This document shows, one piece after another, positions 8,015 through 15,435 of a stretch of DNA of 64,000 bases. The first letter of the stretch is position 1. Each line of letters opens with the position of its first letter. Position numbers and translations under genes: made by a program. The DNA lies in assembly GCF_001431665.1 (NCBI RefSeq), contig NZ_LLXV01000038.1, forward strand, positions 25,899 to 89,898, written 5' to 3'. The DNA is from Stenotrophomonas beteli (GTDB taxonomy: Bacteria; Pseudomonadota; Gammaproteobacteria; Xanthomonadales; Xanthomonadaceae). Under the pieces are notes generated by a model. It was not told the origin of the DNA. It did no database searches and worked only from the letters and a program-made list of their open reading frames with translations.

Positions 8015-8704
8015 TTACGGCTGCCTTGTGCCGAAATTGCCGCAACCGTGGTACTGGCGGGTGCCAATGGTCAGGTTCACCTTGGCCTCGAACGCCTCAC
8101 CGCTCATATCATCCTGGCAAGTGGTGCGCTGGAAGCTGAGCTTCACGTCGGTGCCATCGGACGCCTTGCCACTCCAACCGTCTGCACCTGCGGTAGGCGC
8201 GGCCACGTCGAAGCGACGCTCGCCGTAATCGACTTCGACCTGCAGCCCCGGCGTGTCGCCATCGACGACCGCCAGCCAGCCCGGCTCGTTACCGGTGGCA
8301 CGGAAGGCGGCATTGCCGGCACTGCCATCGCCTTCAGTGGCTTCGACCGCATGGCACTCGCGATCGGCTTCGCCCTTCAGGCTGAGCAGGCCGTCATCGC
8401 TGCCCTTGGTCCAGAAGCTGTTGCCCTGGCCATCACCGTACTTGGCGCCGGATGCCGCGCGCTCGGAGGTCATGGTGAAGGTACGGTCGCCGATCACTAC
8501 CGTGGCTGCATCCTCGCCATTGAAAGTCGCGCGCACGTCCAGATCGCCACACTTGTAGGCGGTCTCGCTGCCGCCTCCGGTACTGGCGCTCGGCTGCGGC
8601 GTCGCAGGCGGGGCGTCGCTGCCGGCGGTGGGGGGCTGGACCGGCTGGCACGCGGCCAGGACCAACCCGAGGGAGGCTGCCAACAGACTGGGAACTACAC
8701 GCAT
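8015..8704 (-). CDS. lipoprotein with MliC-like and COG3650-like domains
   Basis: A 229-aa product from the ATG at 8704. The N-terminal lipoprotein signal MRVVPSLLAASLGLVLAAC places the lipidated Cys at about residue 19. A Pro/Ser/Gly linker (20-45) follows, then an MliC-like (C-type lysozyme inhibitor) segment with YKCGDLDVRATF and an FWTKG-type strand (about 48-110). The C-terminal half (GNEPGWLAVVDG through MSGEAFEAKVNLTIG and YHGCG) resembles the COG3650 META/HslJ-related domain. Probably an envelope lipoprotein, possibly a lysozyme inhibitor. The longer open frame upstream lacks a signal and overlaps other sequence. Confidence 0.72.
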   Translation of the reverse strand: MRVVPSLLAASLGLVLAACQPVQPPTAGSDAPPATPQPSASTGGGSETAYKCGDLDVRATFNGEDAATVVIGDRTFTMTSERAASGAKYGDGQGNSFWTKGSDDGLLSLKGEADRECHAVEATEGDGSAGNAAFRATGNEPGWLAVVDGDTPGLQVEVDYGERRFDVAAPTAGADGWSGKASDGTDVKLSFQRTTCQDDMSGEAFEAKVNLTIGTRQYHGCGNFGTRQP

Positions 8705-8787
8705 GGCTCGACTCCTTGTCGACACTACAGAGACGCTCGACCCTACCACCTTGCAGTGAGCACGGCCTGAAAGCGGCCTGACCGCAC

Positions 8788-9180
8788 TCACCCGGCCAGC
8801 ACCGCCATCGACAGCAACCGGGCGCCGCTGTCTCCGGAACTGCAGGTCCAGACCCGCAGCAGGCGCAGTTTCAACTCGCGCTCCTGGCCCTGCCAATGCA
8901 CCGACCCGTACACGTCGCCGGACCGCAACGCCAGGCGGCCACACAGCAGCGTTTCCACCGCGTGCAGGCGCAGGCTCCGCACCTGCAGGCCACCGGCCCG
9001 CCACGCCCCCAGCCACGGCAGGTCGAGCATCCGGCCGCCGTGGCCATCCATCACGAACAGGGCCGGCGATAGCAGCGTGGCCAGCGCGTCGTGATCATTC
9101 TCCAGCAGTGCCGTGCACAGGCGCTGCTCCAGCGCCATCAATTGGGGTTCGTGCAGATCTTCAACGCTGTTGCGTTCCAT
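8788..9180 (-). CDS. NTF2-like / DUF4440 small protein
   Basis: A 130-aa protein resembling DUF4440 (SnoaL/NTF2-like fold): a leading helix LMALEQRLCTALLENDHDAL, then LLSPALFVMDGHGG and repeated beta strands. No catalytic residues are recognised. The start at 9180 overlaps the smeZ 3' end by 20 nt; an internal Met at 9138 would remove the overlap. The overlap suggests co-translation with the pump, but a function in efflux is not established. Confidence 0.65.
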   Translation of the reverse strand: MERNSVEDLHEPQLMALEQRLCTALLENDHDALATLLSPALFVMDGHGGRMLDLPWLGAWRAGGLQVRSLRLHAVETLLCGRLALRSGDVYGSVHWQGQERELKLRLLRVWTCSSGDSGARLLSMAVLAG

Positions 9181-12100
9181 CCACGGTTCCTTCCGGCATC
9201 GGCCGGCGCCTGCGCAGGCGCCGCGCGATCGATTGCCGCGCGCCCTGCACCACTACATAGAAGACCGGCACGAAGAACACCGCCAGCAGGGTCGCGCTGA
9301 CCATGCCGCCGAACACGCCCGTTCCGATCGCCTGCTGGGTTTCCTTCGACGCGCCTTGCGCCAGCATCAGCGGCACGACGCCCAGCGCGAATGCCAGCGA
9401 AGTCATCACGATCGGCCGCAGGCGAAGGCGTGCCGCCTCCGACGCCGCCTCGACCAGGCCCCGGCCCTGCTGCTGCAGCTGGCGAGCGAACTCAACGATG
9501 AGAATCGCGTTCTTGGCCGACAGGCCAATCACGGTGATCATGCCGACCTTGAAGAACACGTCGTTCGGCATGTCACGCAGCAGCACCGCCGCCACCGCGC
9601 CGAGCAGGCCCAGCGGCACCACCAGCATCACCGACAGCGGGATCGACCAGCTTTCGTACAACGCCGCCAGCACCAGGAACACCACCAGCATCGACAACAG
9701 CAGCAGCCACGGCGCCTGCGCGCCCGCTTCACGCTCCTGCAGCGACTGGCTGGTCCATTGCAGGGCGAAACCGGCGGGCAACTGCCGGGCCAGCCGCTCC
9801 ATCTCGGCCATGGCCTGGCCCGTGGAGGTGCCCGGCGCCGGTGCGCCCGAAAGGTTCAGCGCGGGGAAGCCAAGATAGCGCTGCAACTGCAGCGGGGCTT
9901 CGGTCCAATGCGGAACCACCAGTTCGGACAATGCCACCATGCCGCCCTCGCTGTTGCGCACGTAGAGCTTGAGCACGTCGTCCAGCTCCATCCGGTGCGG
10001 CGCATCGGCCTGCAGGATCACCTGCTGCAAACGACCCTTGTTGGGAAAGTCGTTGACATACTGTGACCCCATCGCCGCTGACAGCGTGCTGCTGATGTCG
10101 GCAAAGCCAACCCCCATCGCCTCGGCCTTGGCCCGGTCGATGTCCAGGCGCACGCTGGTGCCTGCGGGCAAGCCATCGGCATGCACCTCCGACAACAACG
10201 GGCTGGCCCCGGCCAGCGTCAGCAGCTGCTGCAGCGCCGCGCGCAGCTCGGCCTGGCTCTGCCCGGTCCGCGCCTGCAATGCCAGCGAGAAACCGGAGGA
10301 TCGCCCCAGGCTGTCGATGGCCGGCGGCATCACGCTCATCACCTCGCCCTCGCCCACCGCAGCCATCGCCTTTTGCGCCGCCTCCACTTCGCCGGCGGCG
10401 GTGGCCCCTGCGCGCTCACCCCAGTCCTTCAGCATGGTGTAGGCCAGCGCTGCACTCGGGCCGGAACCGGAGAAGCTGTAGCCCAGAATCGACTGGTTGG
10501 AGGCGATGCCCGGCCGGGATCCGACATGCCGCTCGTAGGCTTCCACCACCGCCAGCGTGCGCTCGGCAGTGGCTTCGGCAGGCAGCTGGATCGAGGTCAT
10601 GAAGTAGCCCTGGTCCTCTTCGGGCAAAAACGCGCCCGGCAACCAGTGCAGCCCCAGCAGCAGGGCCGCCACCAGCGCCCCGAACACCGCCATGACCCGG
10701 CCGCTGCGCTTGAGCACCCCGGCCACGCCGCGCTGGTAACGCCCGGTCATCCGTTCGAATGCACGGTTGAACCTGCCCAGCAGCCCACCGCGGCCAGGGT
10801 GGCCGGGATCGGCCTGGCGCAGCAGTGTCGCGCACAACGCCGGGGTCAGGCTCAATGCCAGCAGCGCCGAGAACAGGATCGATACTGCCATCGCCACGGT
10901 GAACTGGCGATAGATCGCGCCCACCGAACCACTGGAGAACGCCATCGGAATGAACACCGCGGTCAGCACCAGGGTGATGCCGATCACCGCGCCGGTCAGC
11001 TCGCGCATCGCCTTGATCGTCGCCTCGCGCGGCGGCAGGCCTTCCTCGGCCATGATCCGCTCGACGCCCTCCACGACCACGATCGCGTCGTCAACGATGA
11101 TGCCGATCGCCAGCACCATGCCGAACATGGTCAGCACGTTGATCGAAAAGCCCAGCGCCAGCATCACCGCGAACGTTCCCAGCAGCGCGATCGGCGCAAC
11201 CAGGGCAGGAATCAGCGTGTAGCGCCAGTTCTGCAGGAACAGGTACATCACCGCGAACACCAGCAGCATCGCCTCCAGCAGGGTCTGCACCACCTTCTCG
11301 ATGGAGATCTTCACGAACGGCGCGGTATCGAACGGAATGCTCGATTCCACGCCGCGCGGCAGCAACGGCGCCAGCTCCGCCATCCGCTCCCGCACTGCGG
11401 TGGCGGTACGCACCGCGTTCGCGCCCGGGCGCAGCTGCACACCGGCGGCGGTCGCCGGATGGCCGTCCTCGCGCGTTCCCCAGGCGTAGCTCTGTGCGCC
11501 CAGTTCGACACGCGCGACGTCGCCCAGCACCACCTGAGAGCCATCGGCGCCGGCGCGCAGCACGATGGCGGCAAACTGCTCCGGCGTGGACAACTGCCCG
11601 TCCGCACTCAGCGGAACCGTGATGCGCTGCCCGGCAACGCCCGGCGAATCACCGATGCGCCCTGGCGAAATCTCAAGGTTCTGTTGCTCGATGGCGGTGG
11701 CCACATCACCGATGGTCAGGCCGTAGCCGGTCAGCCGGGCCGGATCCAGCCACACCCGCATCGCCTGCTCGGCGCCGAACAGCTGCACGCGGCCGACACC
11801 CTCGACGCGGCGCAGCTCTTCGATGATGTTGCGCGCCATGAAATCACCGAGCGCCGCCTCGCTGACGCTGGCGTCGGGCGAACGCAGGCCCACCAGCATC
11901 AGGAAACCGGAATCGGCGGCCTCCACGAACAGTCCGTTCTGGCGCACGCTGCGCGGCAGCCGCGGCTCGATCGACTTGATCCGGTTCTGCACATCCACCT
12001 GCGCCAGCTCCGGGTCGGTACCCGGCTTGAACGTGGCGGTGATCGAGGCCTCGCCGGAAGTGTCCACCGACGACTCGAAGTACAGCAGGTGCTTGACGCT

Positions 12101-12310
12101 GGACAGCTCGCGTTCGATCAGCCCAACCACCGCATCGTTGAGCGTCTGCGGGCTGGCGCCCGGATAGCTGGCATAGATGCTGACGCTGGGCGGTGCCACC
12201 GACGGATAGCGCTCCACAGCCAGGCGCGGTATCGCCAGCACGCCGGCCAGGATGATGAAGATCGCCAGCACCCAGGCGAACACCGGGCGATCAATGAAGA
12301 AACGTGCCAT
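9161..12310 (-). CDS. smeZ: RND multidrug efflux permease, SmeZ-like
   Basis: A 1049-aa HAE-1 family inner-membrane proton/drug antiporter. It opens MARFFIDRPVFAWVLAIFI (TM1), has two large periplasmic loops, the TM4 proton-relay pair in GIIVDDAIVVVEG (about D406-D407), the TM10 lysine in LSAKNAILIVEFARQ (about 933), and ends in a basic tail. It forms a tripartite pump with the adapter SmeY, 51 nt upstream, and an outer-membrane channel encoded elsewhere, since none follows here. The arrangement adapter-pump with divergent BaeR/BaeS-like genes matches the S. maltophilia smeYZ-smeSyRy locus, known for aminoglycoside export. Confidence 0.85.
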   Translation of the reverse strand: MARFFIDRPVFAWVLAIFIILAGVLAIPRLAVERYPSVAPPSVSIYASYPGASPQTLNDAVVGLIERELSSVKHLLYFESSVDTSGEASITATFKPGTDPELAQVDVQNRIKSIEPRLPRSVRQNGLFVEAADSGFLMLVGLRSPDASVSEAALGDFMARNIIEELRRVEGVGRVQLFGAEQAMRVWLDPARLTGYGLTIGDVATAIEQQNLEISPGRIGDSPGVAGQRITVPLSADGQLSTPEQFAAIVLRAGADGSQVVLGDVARVELGAQSYAWGTREDGHPATAAGVQLRPGANAVRTATAVRERMAELAPLLPRGVESSIPFDTAPFVKISIEKVVQTLLEAMLLVFAVMYLFLQNWRYTLIPALVAPIALLGTFAVMLALGFSINVLTMFGMVLAIGIIVDDAIVVVEGVERIMAEEGLPPREATIKAMRELTGAVIGITLVLTAVFIPMAFSSGSVGAIYRQFTVAMAVSILFSALLALSLTPALCATLLRQADPGHPGRGGLLGRFNRAFERMTGRYQRGVAGVLKRSGRVMAVFGALVAALLLGLHWLPGAFLPEEDQGYFMTSIQLPAEATAERTLAVVEAYERHVGSRPGIASNQSILGYSFSGSGPSAALAYTMLKDWGERAGATAAGEVEAAQKAMAAVGEGEVMSVMPPAIDSLGRSSGFSLALQARTGQSQAELRAALQQLLTLAGASPLLSEVHADGLPAGTSVRLDIDRAKAEAMGVGFADISSTLSAAMGSQYVNDFPNKGRLQQVILQADAPHRMELDDVLKLYVRNSEGGMVALSELVVPHWTEAPLQLQRYLGFPALNLSGAPAPGTSTGQAMAEMERLARQLPAGFALQWTSQSLQEREAGAQAPWLLLLSMLVVFLVLAALYESWSIPLSVMLVVPLGLLGAVAAVLLRDMPNDVFFKVGMITVIGLSAKNAILIVEFARQLQQQGRGLVEAASEAARLRLRPIVMTSLAFALGVVPLMLAQGASKETQQAIGTGVFGGMVSATLLAVFFVPVFYVVVQGARQSIARRLRRRRPMPEGTVDGTQQR

Positions 12311-12361
12311 GTTGGAAATTCCTGGAGAGGCGGGCCCCGGAGGAGCCGGCCCTGGAAAGGC

Positions 12362-13513
12362 TCAGCCGTTGCTGCCGGCCTGCGCGTCGGTGCTGGTGGC
12401 GGCGACCGGCAACTGCCAGTCACGCGCATCGACCACGACGCCCTCCTGCAGGCGCTCCTGGCCCTCCACCACCACCTTCTCGCCCGCCTTCAACCCATGC
12501 CGGACCAGCCACTGGCGGTTGACGCTGCCGTCCACCTCCAATGTGCGGATCACCGCTTTGCCATCTGCGCCCACCACCCAGGCGTAGGCCTGGCCGCCGG
12601 CACTGCGCAGCACCGCCTGCTGCGGCACGGTCAGCGCGCTGGCCGGCGCACCACGCGGCACCCTGGCACGCACATACATGCCCGGCAGCAACTGGCGCTG
12701 CGGATTGTCGACCAGGATCCGCAGGATCACATCGCCGGTGCGCGCATCGACATTGATGCCCGAGAACAGCAGCTGGCCACGCTCCGGCAGTGCCTTGCCG
12801 GCCGCGCCGATGATGGTGACCGGCAGCTCGCCGCCACCGGCGGCACTGCGTTGCAGCAACTCCAGCTGTGCGGCGGGTTGGCGCACATCGACGTAGACCT
12901 GATCGATCTGCTGCACCACCGCCATCGGCTCGGCGTCGGCCACGCCGACCAGCGCACCTTCGGTCACCAGCGCCTGGTCGATGCGGCCGTCGATCGGCGC
13001 GCTGACCGTGGCATAACGCAGATCAAGCTGGCGACGGGCGAGGATCGCGCGCGCTTCATTCACCGCGGCGCGCGCCTGCTCGAACTCGGCGCTGGCATCG
13101 TCGCGATGCTGCTGGCTGACCGCCTGCGCCGCAGCCAATGCCTGCAGCCGCTGCGACTGCAGGCGACTGCGGCCAAGCGCCACCTCGCTACGCTGCAGAG
13201 CGGCGAGCGCCGAATCGACGTCGGCACGGAACGCGGCCGGGTCGATCTGGAACAGGGCCTGGCCGGCACGCACTTCGGCCCCCTGCTCGAACAGGCGGCG
13301 CTGCACGATGCCGCCCACCTGTGCGCGGATCTGCGCGGTACGCACCGCGGCGACGCGCCCGGGCAGTTCGTCGTCGCGCTGCACCAGCCGCGGGGCGACG
13401 GTGACCACGCCGACGCGCGGCGCCGCTTCCGGAGTGGGCTCGGGGGAGGAACAGGCCGTCATGGCCAGGGTGAGCGCCGCGATCAACGCGACCGGCGTCC
13501 TGAAGGTTCTCAT
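12362..13513 (-). CDS. smeY: RND periplasmic adapter (membrane fusion protein), SmeY-like
   Basis: A 383-aa lipoprotein adapter: MRTFRTPVALIAALTLAMTA followed by Cys (lipobox, about residue 21). The barrel-sandwich half-motifs are RVAAVRTAQIRAQVGGIVQR and SAPIDGRIDQALVTEGALVG, with an alpha-hairpin of heptad-like repeats between them, and beta-barrel and membrane-proximal domains after residue 200. It couples the SmeZ pump to an outer-membrane channel. First gene of the smeYZ operon, transcribed away from smeRy. The ATG at 13513 is preferred over an in-frame start 4 codons upstream because the signal peptide begins there. Confidence 0.85.
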   Translation of the reverse strand: MRTFRTPVALIAALTLAMTACSSPEPTPEAAPRVGVVTVAPRLVQRDDELPGRVAAVRTAQIRAQVGGIVQRRLFEQGAEVRAGQALFQIDPAAFRADVDSALAALQRSEVALGRSRLQSQRLQALAAAQAVSQQHRDDASAEFEQARAAVNEARAILARRQLDLRYATVSAPIDGRIDQALVTEGALVGVADAEPMAVVQQIDQVYVDVRQPAAQLELLQRSAAGGGELPVTIIGAAGKALPERGQLLFSGINVDARTGDVILRILVDNPQRQLLPGMYVRARVPRGAPASALTVPQQAVLRSAGGQAYAWVVGADGKAVIRTLEVDGSVNRQWLVRHGLKAGEKVVVEGQERLQEGVVVDARDWQLPVAATSTDAQAGSNG

Positions 13514-13609
13514 TGCTGTGCACAATGCCGCGCAGGCGGCTGAAAGGTTCTGAAGAACGCAGTGTGCGGGGTGATGATGGGGTTTCGATGGAGGAAGTGT
13601 GGAGATACG
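13514..13609. promoter_or_regulatory. divergent smeY / smeRy control region
   Basis: A 96-nt gap between the pump operon and its likely regulator. It contains the short inverted repeat GTTC-TGAA-GAAC at about 13546-13557 and GA-rich sequence. The GGAG at 13601-13604 sits 5 nt before the ATG at 13610 and supports that start for smeRy. A response-regulator site is expected here, but no consensus can be read with confidence. Confidence 0.4.
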
Positions 13610-14359
13610 ATGGAGGCAAGCACCTTACGGCCCCGTCCCTGCATGCACGCCTCCCCTGCCCTGGCCGCCCTCGTCCTGATCGTCGAGGATGAGGCCGAGA
13701 TCGCCGACATCCTCACCGCCTATCTGGAACGCGAAGGGCTGCGCACGCTGCGCGCCGCCGATGGCCACACCGCACTGGACCTGCACCGCAGCGCCCGCCC
13801 GGACCTGGTGCTGCTGGACGTGCAGCTGCCGCGCCTGGACGGGTGGAGCGTACTGACCCAGCTGCGCCAGCGCGGCGAAACACCGGTGATCATGTTGACC
13901 GCACTGGACCAGGACCTGGACAAGCTGACCGCCTTGCGCATGGGTGCCGATGACTACGTCGTCAAGCCCTTCAACCCGGCCGAAGTGGCCGCGCGTGTAC
14001 GCGCTGTCCTGCGCCGCACCCTGCGCGCCTCGCGCGTCGATGCGCCCACCGCACTGCGCGTGGGCCCGCTGCTGATCGACTGGGGCACCCATGCGGTGCA
14101 CGTGGAAGGAGACGGCTACAGCCATGAAGTCCTGCTCACGCTCACCGAATTCAAGCTGCTGCATTGCATGGCCCTGGCGCCGACGCGCATCTTCAGCCGC
14201 AGCGAGCTGATGCACGAGTGCCTGCCCGAAAGCGAGGCGCTGGAGCGTACCGTCGACAGCCACGTCAGCAAGCTGCGCCGCAAGCTGGATGAGGTCGGCA
14301 TGCTGAACGTGCCGGCCAGCGTGCGCGGCGTCGGCTACCGGTTGATGGCCGACCGCTGA
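13610..14359 (+). CDS. smeRy: OmpR/BaeR-family response regulator, SmeRy-like
   Basis: A 249-aa regulator. The receiver domain has the acidic pocket (VLIVEDEAEI), the phosphoacceptor Asp in LVLLDVQLPRLDG (about D69 from this start), T in VIMLTALD and the Lys in DDYVVKPFNP. The C-terminal winged-helix DNA-binding domain runs from about 135 (TLTEFKLLHCMA; SHVSKLRRKLDE; RGVGYRL). A GTG/ATG further upstream is possible, but GGAG lies 5 nt before 13610. Its stop overlaps the smeSy ATG by one base (TGATG). It is expected to control the divergent smeYZ operon. Confidence 0.85.
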   Translation: MEASTLRPRPCMHASPALAALVLIVEDEAEIADILTAYLEREGLRTLRAADGHTALDLHRSARPDLVLLDVQLPRLDGWSVLTQLRQRGETPVIMLTALDQDLDKLTALRMGADDYVVKPFNPAEVAARVRAVLRRTLRASRVDAPTALRVGPLLIDWGTHAVHVEGDGYSHEVLLTLTEFKLLHCMALAPTRIFSRSELMHECLPESEALERTVDSHVSKLRRKLDEVGMLNVPASVRGVGYRLMADR

Positions 14360-15435
14360 TGGCCGGACTGCGTCGCTCCGGGCTCAGCCGGCACATCATC
14401 GTGTCGATGTCGCTGATGGTGATCGGCGTCATCGTGATGATGATCCTGTCGTCGTGGCTGCTGTATGCGGTGCTGGTGGAATTCTTCCCCGGCAGCACCG
14501 ATGAGCCGGAAGGATGGTTGCCGACCGGCCCTGAACTGGCCTGGATGGTGGGCGTGATCCTGACCGGCCTGGCGTTGGCCATCGCCGCTTCGTTCCGCCT
14601 GGCCCACCGCATCCTGTCACCGCTGAACTCGCTGGTGGACAGCGTGCGCGCACTTGCCGACGGCGATCTCGGCGCGCGCGCCAGTGCCGAGGAGAACTCA
14701 CCGGGAGAAGTGGCCACCCTGGTCGAGGACTTCAACGCGATGGCGCGTCGTCTGCAGCAGATGGAAAGCGAGCGCGCGATGTGGCATGCCGCCATCGCCC
14801 ATGAACTGCGCACGCCGGTAACCATCCTGCGCGGCCGCCTGCAGGGGTTGGCTGAAGGCGTGTTCCAGCCCGACGAATCGCAGTTCCGCAGCCTGCTGGC
14901 GCAGGTCGAGGGTTTGTCGCGGCTGATCGAGGACCTGCGCGTGCTCAGCCTGGCCGACAACGCACGGCTGGACGTACGCCGGGCACGCACCGACGTGGTG
15001 GCCGAAGTGCATTCGGTGATGACGCTGGTCGATCCGCAGTTCCGTACTGCCGGCTTCGTGCTGGAACTGGAAACCAGCCGCGAGGAACACAACGCGCACT
15101 GTGATCCCACGCGCCTGCGCCAGGCGCTGCTGGCGCTGCTGGAGAACGCGCGTCGCTATGCCAGCCCGGGCAAGGTGCGGATCTCGGTGCATGACACCCC
15201 GGGCCATGTGCAGGTGGCCATCGAAGACGAGGGGCCCGGCATCGACCCGGAGCTGCACTCGGATATCTTCAGCCCGTTCATGCGCGCCGACGGGTCCCGC
15301 TCGCGCCAGGGCGGCGGCAGCGGCCTCGGCCTGGCGGTGGTGAAGGCGATCGCCGATGCGCATGGCGGCCTGGCGTACTGCAGGCCGGGCAGTGCCGGCG
15401 GGAGCCGCTTCGTCATCGAACTGCCGCGCCAGTAG
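14359..15435 (+). CDS. smeSy: sensor histidine kinase, SmeSy-like (BaeS-type)
   Basis: A 358-aa inner-membrane kinase with two membrane segments (about 15-36 and 55-77) around a very short periplasmic loop. HAMP (78-130) follows, then the H-box AAIAHELRTPVTILRGR with phospho-acceptor His near 148, N-box ALLALLENARRYA, G1 DEGPGID and G2 GGGSGLGLAVVKAI. The small periplasmic domain suggests sensing in or at the membrane. Translationally coupled to smeRy. Its 3' end overlaps the convergent DUF4105 gene by 23 nt. Confidence 0.87.
   Translation: MAGLRRSGLSRHIIVSMSLMVIGVIVMMILSSWLLYAVLVEFFPGSTDEPEGWLPTGPELAWMVGVILTGLALAIAASFRLAHRILSPLNSLVDSVRALADGDLGARASAEENSPGEVATLVEDFNAMARRLQQMESERAMWHAAIAHELRTPVTILRGRLQGLAEGVFQPDESQFRSLLAQVEGLSRLIEDLRVLSLADNARLDVRRARTDVVAEVHSVMTLVDPQFRTAGFVLELETSREEHNAHCDPTRLRQALLALLENARRYASPGKVRISVHDTPGHVQVAIEDEGPGIDPELHSDIFSPFMRADGSRSRQGGGSGLGLAVVKAIADAHGGLAYCRPGSAGGSRFVIELPRQ

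Noticed and set aside
10181..13543. An open frame of about 1,120 codons on the plus strand opposite smeZ and smeY
   Set aside because: Rich in His, Arg, Gln and Ala with no family features. It is the antisense shadow expected of high-GC coding DNA; the minus strand carries unmistakable RND proteins.
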